From NCBI GenBank assembly GCA_036250195.1, contig JAVHZZ010000005.1, positions 186,722,948 to 186,786,947 of the forward strand: a stretch of 64,000 nt of DNA, read 5' to 3'. Below are positions 34,700 through 46,746 of this stretch, one piece after another. Position numbers and translations under genes: made by a program. Under the pieces are notes generated by a model. It saw nothing but the letters and a program-made list of their open reading frames with translations, was not told the origin of the DNA and made no database searches. Source of the DNA: Mixophyes australis (lineage: Eukaryota > Chordata > Amphibia > Anura > Limnodynastidae). Within the stretch, counting starts at the first letter, position 1. The number at the start of each line of letters is the position of its first letter.

Positions 34700-35210
34700 G
34701 GTAGCAACCAGCAGGTGCAGCCACGATGAAACACGGGAGAGCAGAGCTGAGCTGGAACTGTTGAGCACGGAGAGCAGCGGATAGGAATCAGTTGTAGCAG
34801 TCTCGAGGAAACACGGGAGAGATGAGATGAACTGAAGACTGAAGCGCACGGAGGCAGCAGATAGGAATCAGCCAAACAGTCACGATGAAACACAGGCGAG
34901 TTGAAGTAGATAGAAGACTGTAGTGCACGGAGGCAGCGGATAGGAATCAGCTAACAGTCACGATGACACACAGGTGAGTTGAAGTAGATTGAAGACTGTA
35001 GTGCACGGAGGTAGCGGATAGGAATCAGCTAACAGTCACGATGATACACAGCAGAGTTGAAGTGGTTTGAAGACTGTAGTGCACGGAGGCAGCGGATAGG
35101 AATCAGCTAACAGTCACGATGATACACAGGAGGGTTGAAGTGGTCTGGAAACCACAGGAGTAGAAGTGGTCTGGAAACCACAGGAGTAGAAGTGGTCTGG
35201 AAACCACAGG
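34700..35210. repeat. ~78-bp and 27-bp tandem repeats in LTR
   Basis: Several units of GCACGGAGG(C/T)AGCGGATAGG + AATCAGCTAACAGTCACGAT lie between ~34700 and 35130. They are followed by three units of GTCTGGAAACCACAGGAGTA at ~35148-35210. Confidence 0.85.
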
Positions 35211-35470
35211 AATCAGCAGCGCTGAATACACGAGGAAACACAGGAACACCTACAGAGGCTCATGGGGAATGAGACTCCAAGATCAGGCCACGTGGTATTG
35301 ACCACAGGTGCTTAATATAGGGAGTGTTGCCTGATCTGCCAATTAAGTTAAAGGAACAGGTACTGAAGGGTTTGAAAGGGCTGCGCATGCGCAGACCCTC
35401 CGGATGGAGGACGGCCACGGTTCCTAAATATACGGGCAGAAGCACTCACAGTCCGGTGAGTGACACAAGG

Positions 35471-35900
35471 AGATGTTGAAAAGTATCAGCAACAGTGAGC
35501 AGCCCTGCCGTGCACCCCGCCCATTCCACCCTATCTATCCTTGCTCCATTTAACAAAAAAAAAATGTGGTTGGATTTGTGTAAAAGTATTGTATAAGGTG
35601 AATGAAGATGGGATCAAATGCTATGTGCTCTAATGCAATAAAGAGGTGAGACCAAACCACCAAATCAAAGGAGCTGATTGTAATTTAATTTTGGGGGATC
35701 AACTTGAATTTTGTGGCCATGATTTAAGGCAAAATTTGTGAAACCTAAATTAAGGAGAGTTATTGGCTGATATGAAGTGATTAATTGTAGGTCCGTTATT
35801 AGGCTTAGGTAAAATTATGGTATGTGCCTCATAAAAGTTGGCTAATAAATTCTGTGTCTATAAAATTTTTTGAAACGCTCTAATAGCGTGGCCTTAATAT
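35471..35900 (-). pseudogene. L1/Tx1-like reverse transcriptase, upstream part
   Basis: Minus-strand translation around 35850 gives FYEAHTIILPKP, a hallmark of the early RT domain of L1/Tx1-clade LINEs. Near 35500 it gives RQGCSLLLILFNISL, the RQGCPLSPLLF-type motif. The ADD motif continues beyond the inserted LTR at 33484-33596. With the LTR removed the spacing is about 460 bp, as expected for an RT domain. Frameshifts and missing flanks show it is non-functional. Confidence 0.6.
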
Positions 35901-35944
35901 TGTATTACATCAGCTTAAAGTATTTACTGTTATTTTTGTTTATT

Positions 35945-36055
35945 GTTTTTCTACTGTTTCACCCTGTATAGTCGACTGTTTTGTACTGTGTACGGCGCCG
36001 CGGAAACCTTGTGGCGCCTAACAAATAAAGGATAATAATAATAATAATAATAATT
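35945..36055 (+). mobile_element. L2 3' end fragment with (AAT)n tail
   Basis: TTTCACCCTGTATAGTCGAC, GCGGAAACCTTGTGGCGCC and TAACAAATAAAGGATAAT(AAT)n match the 3' end of the L2 at 56975-57100 (opposite strand). It is an extreme 5' truncation of the same subfamily. Confidence 0.8.
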
Positions 36056-38000
36056 TACTGGTGAGTCTATCTGGACACCGTGACTTCAGCTACAGAGAAT
36101 GCTAACTTTATGGCTAAAGTGCTTGATTTGTTTGTGCTCCTACAAGAGAGAACATTTTGGTTGTTGTTTGTTGAACTGTAGAATCGCTAGTGATTTTAAC
36201 AATTTATTAATGGGCATTAGGCTAACAGTGTTCATCTTCCACAATGTTGACAATGTCATCACTCTAATCATGATCCTCATAAATGATGTCAAGATCAATG
36301 TAATTGATATTTGAGAAAAGCTGATACACCAAGTAGGTGAATGTAAGATGGCATGGGTAACGCATGTAAGAGGGACGTCAGCAGCATGTATGATACATTG
36401 GAGAGGGACAGCAGCAGCATTAATAAGCACTCATTGCACGGATAGCAATGGCATCAATATACACTTTAGACAAGACAAGAGACCAAGACCATATGGTAAA
36501 CTAGTGCAAGATGGAATTGTCCTCCCACCCACACACCCACATGTAAAAAGAACATGCATAGTTGAACAAACCAAGCACTTCAGTGACAGGGAATGCCACT
36601 TTTGTGGATGAAGAGTTTGATTTGTTTGGGCCCCCACAAAAGAGAACATTTTGTGGCATCCTAAAGACTACAGAAGCCTTGACAAATGTTGTCTGGGTTG
36701 GGATAAAACTATTTCCACAAGCAAGAGGTTATTTTTTTGGTCTTATGACCTGGCATAACAATGCGCTTATCATGAGCATGAGGTGGTCCCACTGGTGGCT
36801 GCCTTACTTGTACACAATCCTCCTCCTCCTCCGCATTATGTTCATCAATTTCAGATTATCCCCGTCATCCTTTTGCACATTACAAGGTCCAAAGTAGCAT
36901 CATCAATTTGTATGTCAAAATCATCCTCACTATTACTAATACTATTACTAATACTCTCATTTCCAAATGTTTAAGACATTTTGGAAGGAGGCTGCTCTAT
37001 AATAAGTGTCAGAATCAGAAACATCAGAAACATCAGACCCACATATAGCACTCATGTGCAGCCTTAGATTCTCATCAGGATTCTGTAAGTGCCCAATTTG
37101 TTCTTCAGCCTCAGTGTTCTTTTCATGCATGACTGCTTTGGAAGAGACAGACCTACAATCAAAGTGAGAAGGAGGTGCATGGAAGATACAAAAGATGCAT
37201 GACCGTGTTGGGTACTCTCTTTTGCAATGGGAATTCTAGTACATGTAACAGCAGTAGCAGGACCATTACTAGCAAAGTGGGCATAGTATGAGACTTTTCT
37301 TGGCACTGCGGGTGGTGTATTAAATGTTAGCTATATTCATTTTTTTATACAAATCGCCACATTCATCAGTAACTTTTCTCTTAATCCTTACTAGAGCTGA
37401 TGTTTTCTTTGAGATTGACAAACAGTGTTTGGATTTTGAGTACGTTTTTTACACTTTCTTCCGATATTACCTTTTTTTTTACTAGTAGAAGTTGAAAAAG
37501 TACTACTACCGCCAGTAGTAGTACTGGGATGCTCCTGATCTGTAGACTGGTCCATGAATGACAAAAGCAGTAAAGCTACTTGAATTTGGAGATACTTGTA
37601 GCTGCCACTACAACAGGTGAATGCCTAATAAGATAGAGAAAGGAGGAACCGTTACGTGCAATTCTTCAGATACTGCTCCACAATATCATTCAAATTTTTA
37701 CAAAAAATTATTCTTTATTTTCTGGGGTGTCAAACAGCACCCTGTTTTTTGGCCACTAAATAGTTCAGATGTCACTGATACTGCAATTGCATTCAAGTGG
37801 AAACACTCTTATTTTAAAAGCTAGAAATATATTTTTTGGGGGTGTGCTGTTCAGAGTCAAACAATACCCTGTTTCTTGTCTACTAAATAGTTCAGTTGTC
37901 AGTGACACTGAAGGTTGTGCTTTGGGCTTTCCTGTTGCATATAAAACATTTTATCCATCTACCACTTGATAAGGACTCCCTTGTGCCCATAAAGCATCAG
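36056..38000. other. Unclassified, probably transposon-derived; no gene
   Basis: Two duplicated motifs suggest repetitive origin: (a) AGGGAATGCCACTTTTGTGG and a diverged counterpart near 36095, each followed by AAGAGAGAACATTTTG-like text; (b) CACTAAATAGTTCAGATGTC and CTACTAAATAGTTCAGTTGT near 37755 and 37880, which resemble the CTACTAAATAATTTG step of the 100-bp array at 5208. Minus-strand frames near 36960-36850 are acidic but broken. I do not recognise a transposase. Confidence 0.3.
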
Positions 38001-38139
38001 TTTACTACCTTAGACGGAGTTCGGCACGTTATAGTGCCAGTAAATGGTACACATATAGCCCTGTTCCCATAGGTGGGAATGCTTCTATTTTTTCAATAGA
38101 GAGCATTTCCACTCGATCAATGTACAAGCTATATGTGAT

Positions 38140-38330
38140 GCAGATTACAACAGAGATAAGGAGGTACTTGGCCACATGGATGAATCAGGCCAATTAAGTT
38201 AAAAGAACGGCAGCAACATCCAATAAGAAATAACAGAAAGACAGCTGGAGATGCATGAGAGGAGAGAGGGGGAGAGGTCAGGGGAGAAGAGAAAGATCTG
38301 GGTGTCATCGGCATAGAAATAGAAGGCTGT
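38140..38330 (-). pseudogene. L2-like RT fragment (YADD region)
   Basis: Minus-strand translation of ~38325-38215 reads FYADDTQIF followed by FSPDLSPSLLSC, the catalytic YADD box and following residues of an L2-clade reverse transcriptase. It is comparable with [20 protein letters not shown] in the large L2 copy. Only about 60 residues remain. Confidence 0.6.
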
Positions 38331-38628
38331 TTCTTACAAACAAATGATTTTTAACAGAAACAGGCAGCTTTGCTGACAGTTTGCAGAGTTAAAACATTTG
38401 CAGTGATATATTTAAAGGTATATTTTTATTTTTATTACAGAAAGAGAACAGTTCCCCTTATTCTGAATTAAGGTACATGAATGTTTAACTTCTAAAAATG
38501 TCCTTGAGTCAGTCATACGTGCTCACTGGCAATAGCATTTGTACTACTACTCTTGCTGTTTTGCCGTCTTTTCTTAAGGTGTTTGTCCTCAATTGTAAAA
38601 CACTGTATGCTGATGCTCTATGTATAAA

Positions 38629-38629
38629 T

Positions 38630-38683
<54 letters not shown>
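38629..38683. repeat. (AAT)n microsatellite
   Basis: Uninterrupted AAT triplets, about 17 copies. Possibly the tail of a lost LINE. Confidence 0.95.
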
Positions 38684-39124
38684 CATGCCTAGTGGTGGTA
38701 ATAAAACATATGGTGGCTACAAATGTATGTAAACAAAGCTACTAAGTATCACCTGTACCTTCAACAAGCAGAACTTAGGAGGTGCCATGACAATAGTCAT
38801 CCAATCTGGTGCAATCAACATTATATGTTATGTATCTATTATATTCCAAGTACTTTAGTGTAGTTGCAGCTGTTACACTAATGAAGTTATATCTTGAAGT
38901 ATGGTTTTAAAAGGTATGAGTCCTTCATGTATATTCTTGTTGGAGGGGGAAAATTAGGTAAGGAAGAGTTTTCTTTAAATATCTTCAATTTGGTATATCT
39001 GTTTCGTTAAAAACATTCCAGCAGTTTAGACACATAACTTCAGCCATCCTCTGTCAAATAGCCATGGACTGGAAGCAACCCTCAGCTCCTACACTACAAA
39101 TGATCATTGACAGACTCTGGTATA
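38684..39124. other. No gene recognised
   Basis: AT-rich spacer ending in the left target duplication (39125-39132) of the next element. Confidence 0.4.
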
Positions 39125-39689
39125 ATTATAACCAGAGCCGTAGCGAGGGTGGTGCGGCCGGTGCCGCCGCCCAGGGCGCAAAGTCTAGGGGGCGCCATGG
39201 CCCCCCCTGTTATTAATCAAGTCACAGCCCCAGGTACACATCTGGGGCTGATGCAGAGTCAGCGCAGCAGATCGCGATATAAGCAGTGCGGGGAGGTGGG
39301 AGGCGCCATGCTGCAGAGGCACTCCAGCCTCTATTGCCACCTTACAGTCAAAATACACTAAGGAGCTCCTGTGCAGTTCAACACAGGACGCTCCTACAAG
39401 AAGCCGATCTGCCCGCCCACTTTGTGTTGAGTGACAGCAAGCTGAAAGAGGCGCCCATCCCCCGTGGTCAGCCCTTCAGCTTGTCCAGCACAGCAAGCTG
39501 CCTGCTACAAGTATCGAGACTGCTCAGCAGAGGACCCTCCGCCCCCTGGACAGCCCACAAGCTTCTGTTGCATTTTTCACCAGCCTGTACTCCAGCTATG
39601 TAGGTAAGTAATAATCAGCATGTGTTTCTTACCCTGTCTCTCTCTTTGTATTTGAATCTCTCTCTCTCCCCTCCCCCCTATCTCCCCCT

Positions 39690-40590
39690 CAGCCTGTGTG
39701 TGTGTGTGTGTGTGTGCGTGTCTCCCCCTCAGCCTGTGTGTGTGTGTCTCCCCCTCAGCCTGTGTGTGTGTGTGTCTCTCCCCCTCAGCCTGTGTGTGTG
39801 TGTCTCCCCCTCAGCCTGTGTGTGTGTGTCTCTCCCCCTCAGCCTGTGTGTGTGTGTGTGTCTCTCCCCATCAGCCTGTGTGTGTGTGTGTCTCCCTCTC
39901 AGCCTGTGTCTCCCCCCCCTGAGCCACTGTGTCTCCCCCCCCCCTGAGCCAGTGTGTGTCTCCCCCCCCCCCTGAGCCAGTGTGTGTCTCCCCCCCCCTG
40001 AGCCAGTGTGTGTCTCCCCCCCCCTGAGCCAGTGTGTGTCCGTCCCCCCCTGAGCCAGTGTGTGTCTCCCCCCCCCCTGAACCAGTGTGTGTCTCCCCCC
40101 CCTGAGCCAGTGTGTGTCTCCCCCCCCTGAGCCAGTGTGTGTCTCCCCCCTACCTGAGCCAGTGTGTGTCTCACCCCCCTGAGCCAGTGTGTGTCTCACC
40201 CCCCCCCCCCCCTGAGCCAGTGTGTGTCTCACCCCCCCCCGAGCCAGTGTGTGTCTCACCCCCCCCCTGAGCCAGTGTGTGTCTCACCCCCCCCTGAGCC
40301 AGTGTGTGTCTCACCCCCCCCCGAGCCAGTGTGTGTCTCCCCCCTGAGCCTGTGTGTCTCCTCTTCCCCCTCCCCCCCCTCAGCCTGTGTGTCTCCTCTT
40401 CCCCCTGCCCCCCCCCCCCCCTCAGCCTGTGTGTCTCCTCTTCCCCCTGCCCCCCCCCTCAGCCTGTGTGTCTCCTCTTTCCCCTTCCCCCCCTCCCTCA
40501 GCCTGTGTGTCTCCTCTTCCCCCTGCCCCCCCCTCAGCCTGTGTGTCTCCTCTCCCCCCTGCCCCCCCCCCTCAGCCTGTGTGTCTATTA
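39690..40590 (+). repeat. CT/GT-rich minisatellite, three sub-arrays
   Basis: Sub-array 1 (to ~39910): CTCCCCCTCAGCCTGTGTG with variable (TG)n. Sub-array 2 (~39910-40340): GAGCCAGTGTGTGTCTCC or TCACC + C-run + CT. Sub-array 3 (~40340-40590): CCCCCTCAGCCTGTGTGTCT with CCTCTTCCCCCTG. All derive from one motif. The minus strand is G-rich and could form quadruplexes. Confidence 0.9.
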
Positions 40591-41153
40591 ATTTAACAGG
40601 AGTAGGACTATTCATTTATTGGTGACAATTAATTTAATGGGAATAAGGGGTATTAATTTATTGGTGGGGCTATTCTTATACTTGTGGGATGATTGTGGTG
40701 GTGGGGGCTATTAATTTAATTTATTACTGGGGATTTTGGGGGGTGTTTTCATTGAATGTGGAACAGAGTTGGTGTTGAATAGGGCCTATTTGTGAAATGG
40801 GAGTGCTCTTAATTTAATGTTGGTTGGTAAGACTGGAAATATGCCTTTTTTAATGTAATTTTGAGAAGGAGACCTGATTATAAAACATGGGTACTTTTAT
40901 TTCATGTCAGGGCTGGTTAGAGGAAGGAGGCCTGGACTATTCACTTGTTGCTTTGCTTTCCTTTACTTGTGGTGAATATTAAAAATATTTTTTCCAAACA
41001 GGGCCCCAGCAGGATCCGGCCAAGCATCAAGTGAGCGGAAGATGACAGCAGCAGCTCCATGTGGTCATACTACAAGAACAGGTACGAGAAAGTTGTACAG
41101 GATTGGAGACCAGTCCAGTACTTGTAAAGCGCTAGGCGTATTCTCCCCCACAC

Positions 41154-41220
41154 AGGGCCGTAACGAGGGTGGTACAGGCGGTGCCGTTGCCCAGGGCGCA
41201 AGGCCAAGGGGGCGCAGCTG
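41154..41220 (+). repeat. Second hAT left end inside the element
   Basis: CAGGGCCGTAACGAGGGTGG, GGTGCCGTTGCCCAGGGCGC and AAGGGGGCGC match the outer left end at 39133-39200 with several substitutions. Its own right end and TSD were not found. Confidence 0.6.
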
Positions 41221-42287
41221 CCGCCCGGTACCTGACTCCATACCTTGAAGAGAGAGAGACTAACTTACAAGAGCTTGGTGCTTCTGCCCTTAAGTTCCGC
41301 AGTGGAACGCATGTGCGTTCCACCGACAGGAAGTTCGTCATTTGGAACGCAAGTTTGCGTTCCACTGTGGGCAGAAGCACCAAGCTCTTCTTTCTCACAG
41401 ACCCACAGACTGGATACTATAAAAGACTGAAAACACAGATGGACGTAAGAAAGACAAAGGAATATACTCGTAAATATAGATCGGCACGTACGAAACGGGA
41501 TAGTCATTTTAAGTTGGAAACACACTTTGAATTTTTTTTCCTAAGTGCTTACTTTTCTTTAGTTATTTACTGTTATAATTGTACAATAATCCCACCGTTT
41601 CTCTTGCTGAGACCCTCACCTTAATGCATTCTGTATAAAAAAAGAGAGAGGGGATCATTTTAATGGACACTCGTGCAGTCTGAAAACAAAGATGGTCTCT
41701 TTGGATTTATAGCGCAAACCAACTACACAAATCCTTATTTTAACTACGCTAAAGTGATTTAATGTGGAGATGCCAAATATAAAGGCATCATTCAGTCTTT
41801 CTTGTTGCACTTTATCCTTGTCTCTAGTTTTAAAAGAACACCTCAGTGTTTTGTTTTCAGTATTCACATCAGCGATAGCAAACCAGTATTTCATGATCTC
41901 TTTAAACTTGTTTTCAGCATCTTTGCTGCTTTATAAATTAACAATTGTAAAGGGCAACAGAACTCTATCTATCTATCTCTCCCTCCCTCTCTCTCTCTCT
42001 CATCACTCCCTGCCCCATTGGGGCTTACAGTCTACAATTCCTTAAGACACAGTTTTTCTGCTCTTATTTCAGTATTAAGTGCATAAAAATTAGAATACCT
42101 ATTGCTATATATTTTTTGCATACTTTAAATGGTCATATTATATATATATATATATATATAAGAATTGTTTCAGTAAAGTGCTAGCCACACCCACACATTA
42201 TGTTTGCCACTCCCACTTAGATGGGGGGCGCCGGTGCCTTGTCTCGCCCAGGGCACCAAGATATCTAGTTACGGCACTGATTATAAC

Positions 42288-43980
42288 TACCTAATTTCCT
42301 CGTCCAAATCCTCCTGGTTCCAATCCTTCATTCCTCCCTCCCACTTTCTCTCTTTTCTCTTTTGTCCCCCACCTTTTGATCCCTCTTCTTTCTCCTAGCG
42401 GACCACCACACTGCTTCCCATATCTCGCTATGATTTTGTTTTTGCATCTTTCTCTGTCTTTCTTCTTCTGAAAATAATATTCTGGATGAACATCCTCTGT
42501 TTTTGTGTGTCTCCAGTTCTGATTTTTACAATTGTTTTTTTTTTTCTGTGCTACTTGCTATTGAAGTGTTTGGGTACGAACTGCATTTTTATGTTACCAT
42601 TACCTTGTGGTTTTCTGCTGAACCTTGAATAAATAAAGTTGTTAAAAAAAAAAAAAATTTCCGGTAAAACATTGGTCTTTTTGCTGGTTTTGCACCATAT
42701 TTTCATGATGTTTTACTTATAAGTCTGTTTGAGAATATAGTGGCACTGGTACGTTAAATATATTTTGATCCGCAAATGGTTGTAAATGGTATGGACAGCT
42801 GAGACTCTTTAAAGAGTTTACATAATAAAAATCAGGCACTAGTTAGATAGTGGGTTTTCGTCACATTGTTTTCCTTTGCTGTCCAAAATGCCATTGTCCA
42901 GTACTTCATATGGTTACATATCTGAAGTAAAACATGAATTTTGAATAGAGGAATGTGAAGTCTATGCTTAATTGAGTTGAACTTATGTATACATTCCTTG
43001 CAGAGAACAGCCATATTTGGAATAGATCTGGGTGAAAACACACAAAACTGTCTACAGATAGCAAGAAAAAAACTGCTCCAACCTTAGGCTCACTAATTGA
43101 AAAATGTAAACGGAAAGTAAGCCATACTGTATTATTTATAAAAACAACCTTTTTTCCATTTAACAGGGAGCATTGCTAGGTTCTCAAAATACCTCACCCC
43201 ACTCCGCCATGCACACACGCGTGATATCAAATTACATATCAAAATAAGAGAATATTTCTGAAATTTTTTTTATACTATATTTAGAAAGGTGTTGAAGTAG
43301 TCACATAATAATAATTTAAGTATATTATATAAAATGCTATAAGTCAATAAAAAAATTCTGTTTTGAGAAAATCGGGGCCTGGTTTCCTGCTGCAAGAGCC
43401 GTAGCAAAACACCTTTAATCATAACAGTTCTTAATTTTGGTGATTTAGCTTATTCCATTTTAGTTTTTTATTTAAGTTTCCTTTTAAGGAGTGATTTTGA
43501 TGTTTTTATGACTGTCGCCTTTTGTGTGACGTTAAAAAGCTACTTAGAAAAAATGCATTCCATTCATCACTTTTCCTGTAATGTATGTGTAAAGAAATCA
43601 ATAAATGTGCACATTTACAACATATACAAAATGTAAAACAACTAAAGGTTGGTTGGAATGTCAGTCCTGCAGGGAGAAAAGGAAATGTAAGAGGTCAGCC
43701 CTGGAATTCAGATACATGCCAGGGCAGCCAGAGGAATGGCAAGAATGCATGAAGAAACAGACACAGACTTGGGACATAAACATTCATAGTTTACAGGAAG
43801 AGGGACACTGAGCTTACAAAGCAACAGATTGAAATCAGCAGGATTCATAAACAAAGACACACTATTAAAAAAAAACACACACAAAAAACTAAACGAAGCG
43901 GGTGCTGTTGCTTTTACCATAAGTACTTATTTATAAATATATGCTGTCTATGGAAGACATGTGAGTCTGATTTAATTACA
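42288..43980. other. No gene recognised
   Basis: AT-rich sequence with a poly-A run near 42645. No supported gene or element. Confidence 0.45.
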
Positions 43981-43984
43981 AAGG

Positions 43985-44168
43985 GCAAAATTCAACTACT
44001 GGCGATGTGTCGCGCGTTCTTGGCACCACCCACGTTGCCAGCAATTACGGTACAAATCTCCGCTCATTTTCTGGGTAAGGAATAATGAGCGGAGATTTCT
44101 GTCAAATATCTGCAGCGAAGTGTCTAGCAGAATTTCCGGACACTTTGCGACTAACTGAATCTCCCGCA
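43985..44168. mobile_element. Diverged MITE with 15-bp internal hairpin
   Basis: AAATCTCCGCTCATT (44055-44069) pairs perfectly with AATGAGCGGAGATTT near 44085-44099. Outer text AAAATTCAACTACTGGCG and its diverged mirror GACTAACTGAATCTCCC support a foldback element about 180 bp long. Confidence 0.5.
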
Positions 44169-44369
44169 ATAGGTCAGCTTTTATCAAGAAGGAATGTACA
44201 GCTCAGTTAATATTTAAGCACAATTTCAGGATAGCTCTTTAGGCAGCTGCAACTAGAGAAGACACAAATGTTCATTTTACAATGACAAGGGCCAGTATAC
44301 CCTCTAAAATGACTGACTACTTGACTTGAAATACAAAATAATCTAGAGTTGTACTGTGTAAGTGGCATA

Positions 44370-44660
44370 GATCAGAGTTGCCTACTCTCCCAGAATGTCA
44401 GTGAGACTCACAAATTTTTGGGAGTTCTCCCAGGCTCCCAGGAGAGCAGGGCAAGCTCCCGCATCTTGCCTATGTTGTTGGTGAAGTGGGTGGGGGGCGG
44501 GGCAAAAAGTGTCATCCTGGCCACACCCCCTGCTGTAATAGGTCAAAATTGGCACTGTTTAATAGAGGGGCAGGGCCTAAAGATGCAATTTGCATAGTCA
44601 CGGCCACATCGAGATCTCCGCTCCCAGTGGCGTGATCTCGAAAGTTGGTAAGTATGGCAT
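44370..44660. repeat. CTCCCGGG-type interspersed repeat, copy 3
   Basis: GTTGCCTACTCTCCCAGAAT at the left, a GTGGGGGGCGGGGC core and GTTGGTAAGTATGGCAT at the right match the copy at 2597 and, more weakly, 16165. Non-coding. Confidence 0.5.
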
Positions 44661-44960
44661 AGATATACATATGGGCATAACTACTAGATTAGCAGTTTCC
44701 ATGGGTCCCTCAGCTGATCAGCAGCAAGATGAATGACCTTCCTGATGTGTGCTGAAAACACCACAAGGCATTTGAAGCCCCACAATGCAGTGCATTAAAG
44801 CATATATTCTAGGGCATCAATATTAAATTATTTTCAGAGTGGAAGGGAACACTGAGTATGTTACCTTCCTCTCTTAACAGAAAGTGCAGAGCGACATGCA
44901 GCGGAGCAAGGCAAGTGAGGGGAAGGGAGGAGATAGGAGATACAGAAATAGAGAAGCAGT

Positions 44961-45631
44961 TGTCACGAGTCACAGGGGCTGAAGATCACTTGTTGATATT
45001 TGCACTGCTAAGCTAGGAGGCTCGGAGTCTAAACACGCCCCCAGTCCTCGCCAAGGACCCCGCAAGGAGTTTGGAGTTTACTGCAAGGGATGTGCAGGTC
45101 GCCGCCCTCCAAGCTAGCTATCAGCGAAGTGGATGGTGAACAGAAGTGGTCATGCAGGCAAAGGACAAACCGTACTGGCAAATGTGGTATCAAAGGATAA
45201 GGCACATCAGAGTCAGCAAGCCAAAGGTTAGATACAGCGGGAGCAATCAGGCCGAAGGGAGATCCAAAAGCAGAACCAAGGAGAGCCGAGTCGGTACACA
45301 GGAGGTCAGTCTGAGAACAGGGAAACAGGCTGGAACGCTGGAGCACAGGAAGACCTAGATACTCTGGCGTCTACCTAGTGTTAGAGGCAGGTTTAAATAG
45401 TGGAGCTCAATGACTGATTGGTGGCAATGGAGATGGTAGCCCAGACAGCTGACCACCGACAGAAAGTGCAGCTCCCCATTGCTAGGAAACAAAAACTTGA
45501 GCTGACACACATGTGCACAACAATTCTGAGGAGAGAGGAAGCATCCAGCTGCCTAGCAACAGACAGCACTGCCGGCAGAGGAAGGCGTCCATCCCTGGCA
45601 CTGATGGTGAGTGCAGGGACGGCGCCTGACA
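44961..45631 (-). mobile_element. 3' LTR of the old chromovirus
   Basis: On the minus strand it runs TGTCAGGCGCC...CTCGTGACA. A purine-rich tract (GAGGGGGGGTGGTAC) lies immediately upstream on that strand, at 45632-45650, marking the 3' LTR. It aligns end to end with 62477-63139 with many substitutions and small indels. The left flank is GCAGT (44956-44960) against GTAGT beyond the other LTR, a 5-bp TSD with one change. Confidence 0.8.
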
Positions 45632-45689
45632 GTACCACCCCCCCTCTTCCAGAAGGCCTACCCTCCGAGGACCATTTTTGACAAAAACT

Positions 45690-46746
45690 GGCCAACACAC
45701 GTGGAGAATTGAGATCCTCCTCATACACCCAGGACCTCTCCTCAGGGCCGAAGCCTTTCCAGTGGACCAAATACTGGGAGCATCAATGGAGCTTGCTAGT
45801 ATCCAAGATAAGACTTATTTCATACTCGTTACCAGAAGCTGTGGGGATAGGATGAGGAGAACATGGAAACTAAGAGAATTTATTGAGCACTAGTGGTTTC
45901 AGCATGGAAATATGGAAGTTACTGTGTACTTTAAGAGAGGGAGGAAGTTCAATTTTGTAGGTTACGGGATTAACCACCTGAAGTACTGGAAAAGGTCCGT
46001 GGGGCCAATTTCATTGAGGGTACCTGAAGCTTAAGGTTCTGTGTGGAGAGCCACACCTTGTCCCCAACTTGCAGAACTGGTACCATTTTCCGATGACGGT
46101 CTGCTGTGAGTTTATACTGCTGAGAGGACTGTAATAGCTTCTCTTTGGTGTCTGCCCAGACTTTGCCAAGTCGCGAACCATAGCATAAGCAGTAGGAACT
46201 GTCCCTGTCAGGGAGGAGGAAAACTCTGGAAGAATGGGGTGGGCACCATAAACAATAAAGAAGGGGGAGGAACCAGAAAATGCATGGGTATTGTTGTTAT
46301 GAACAAACTCTGCCCAGGGATGTAAATTGTTCCAGTCAGTTTGGTTGTTATTGGAGAAACAGCGGAGAAACAAATTCAAGATCTTGGTTAACCCTTTCCA
46401 TCTGACCATTAGTCTGGGGGTGATAACCAGAGGAGAATTTCAATCCCATCCCCAGATCTTTACAGAAGGCCCTCCAGAAATGAGAAATTAATTCTACTCC
46501 ACAATCGGTTATGATCTCCTGCGCACACCTATGTAGAAGTAAAATTTCTTCGATGAATACTTGAGCAAGTTTGGAAGCGGAGGGAAGACCTTTCAAAGGA
46601 ACAAAATGAGCCATTTTTGAGAATCTGTCCACAGTTCCCCAGATGGTATTAAAGCCGTTGCTGGGAGGTAGGTCCGTAATAAAATCCATGGATACACTTG
46701 TCCAGGGATGATCAGGCACAGACAATGCAATGCAAAAGTAACCTAG
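45690..46746 (-). pseudogene. Chromovirus integrase core and chromodomain
   Basis: Minus-strand frames give SVSMDFITDLPPS (first catalytic Asp), TVDRFSKMAHFVPL, a YHPQTNGQMERVNQ block (catalytic Glu), then WNNLHPWAEFVHNN and FFIVYGAHP, and finally [19 protein letters not shown], a chromodomain. This is the order of a chromovirus-type Ty3/gypsy pol end. At least two frameshifts separate the pieces, and the expected second-Asp TDCG/TDRG motif is present as ITDCGVELIS. The upstream zinc finger lies at 49203-49425, across a later LTR insertion. Confidence 0.85.
46742..46746. repeat. Target duplication CCTAG, left copy
   Basis: CCTAG is identical to 49198-49202 and bounds the young LTR element. 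Confidence 0.9.

Larger units (their letters stand above)
33597..35465 (-). mobile_element. Large solo LTR, 1869 bp, CAAGG TSD
   Basis: Begins TGTCACGGGCACTAGG and ends CCGGTGAGTGACA, with inverted TGTCAC/GTGACA termini. CAAGG flanks both sides (33592-33596 and 35466-35470). No gag or pol lies inside. Read on the minus strand it has a TATATTAAGC motif near 35316, and the minus orientation agrees with the other gypsy LTRs here. Three tandem arrays account for much of its length. It interrupts an L1-like RT gene. Confidence 0.8.
39133..42279 (+). mobile_element. Large non-autonomous hAT-type element, 3147 bp, perfect 8-bp TSD
   Basis: The left end CAGAGCCGTAGCGAGG and right end CTAGTTACGGCACTG are inverted repeats. 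ATTATAAC is duplicated perfectly at 39125-39132 and 42280-42287. Inside are a large minisatellite (39690-40590), AT-rich phrases shared with copies at 7880, 12290 and 26630, and a second left-end-like sequence (CAGGGCCGTAACGAGGGTGG) at 41154. No hAT transposase frame is seen, and the frames spanning the minisatellite are artefacts. The duplicated left end suggests either an insertion of a related copy or internal rearrangement. Confidence 0.8.

Noticed and set aside
39622..40625. Cys/Val/Pro-rich and Gly/Thr/His-rich open frames up to 176 residues
   Set aside because: These are translations of the CT/GT minisatellite on both strands inside a hAT-type element.
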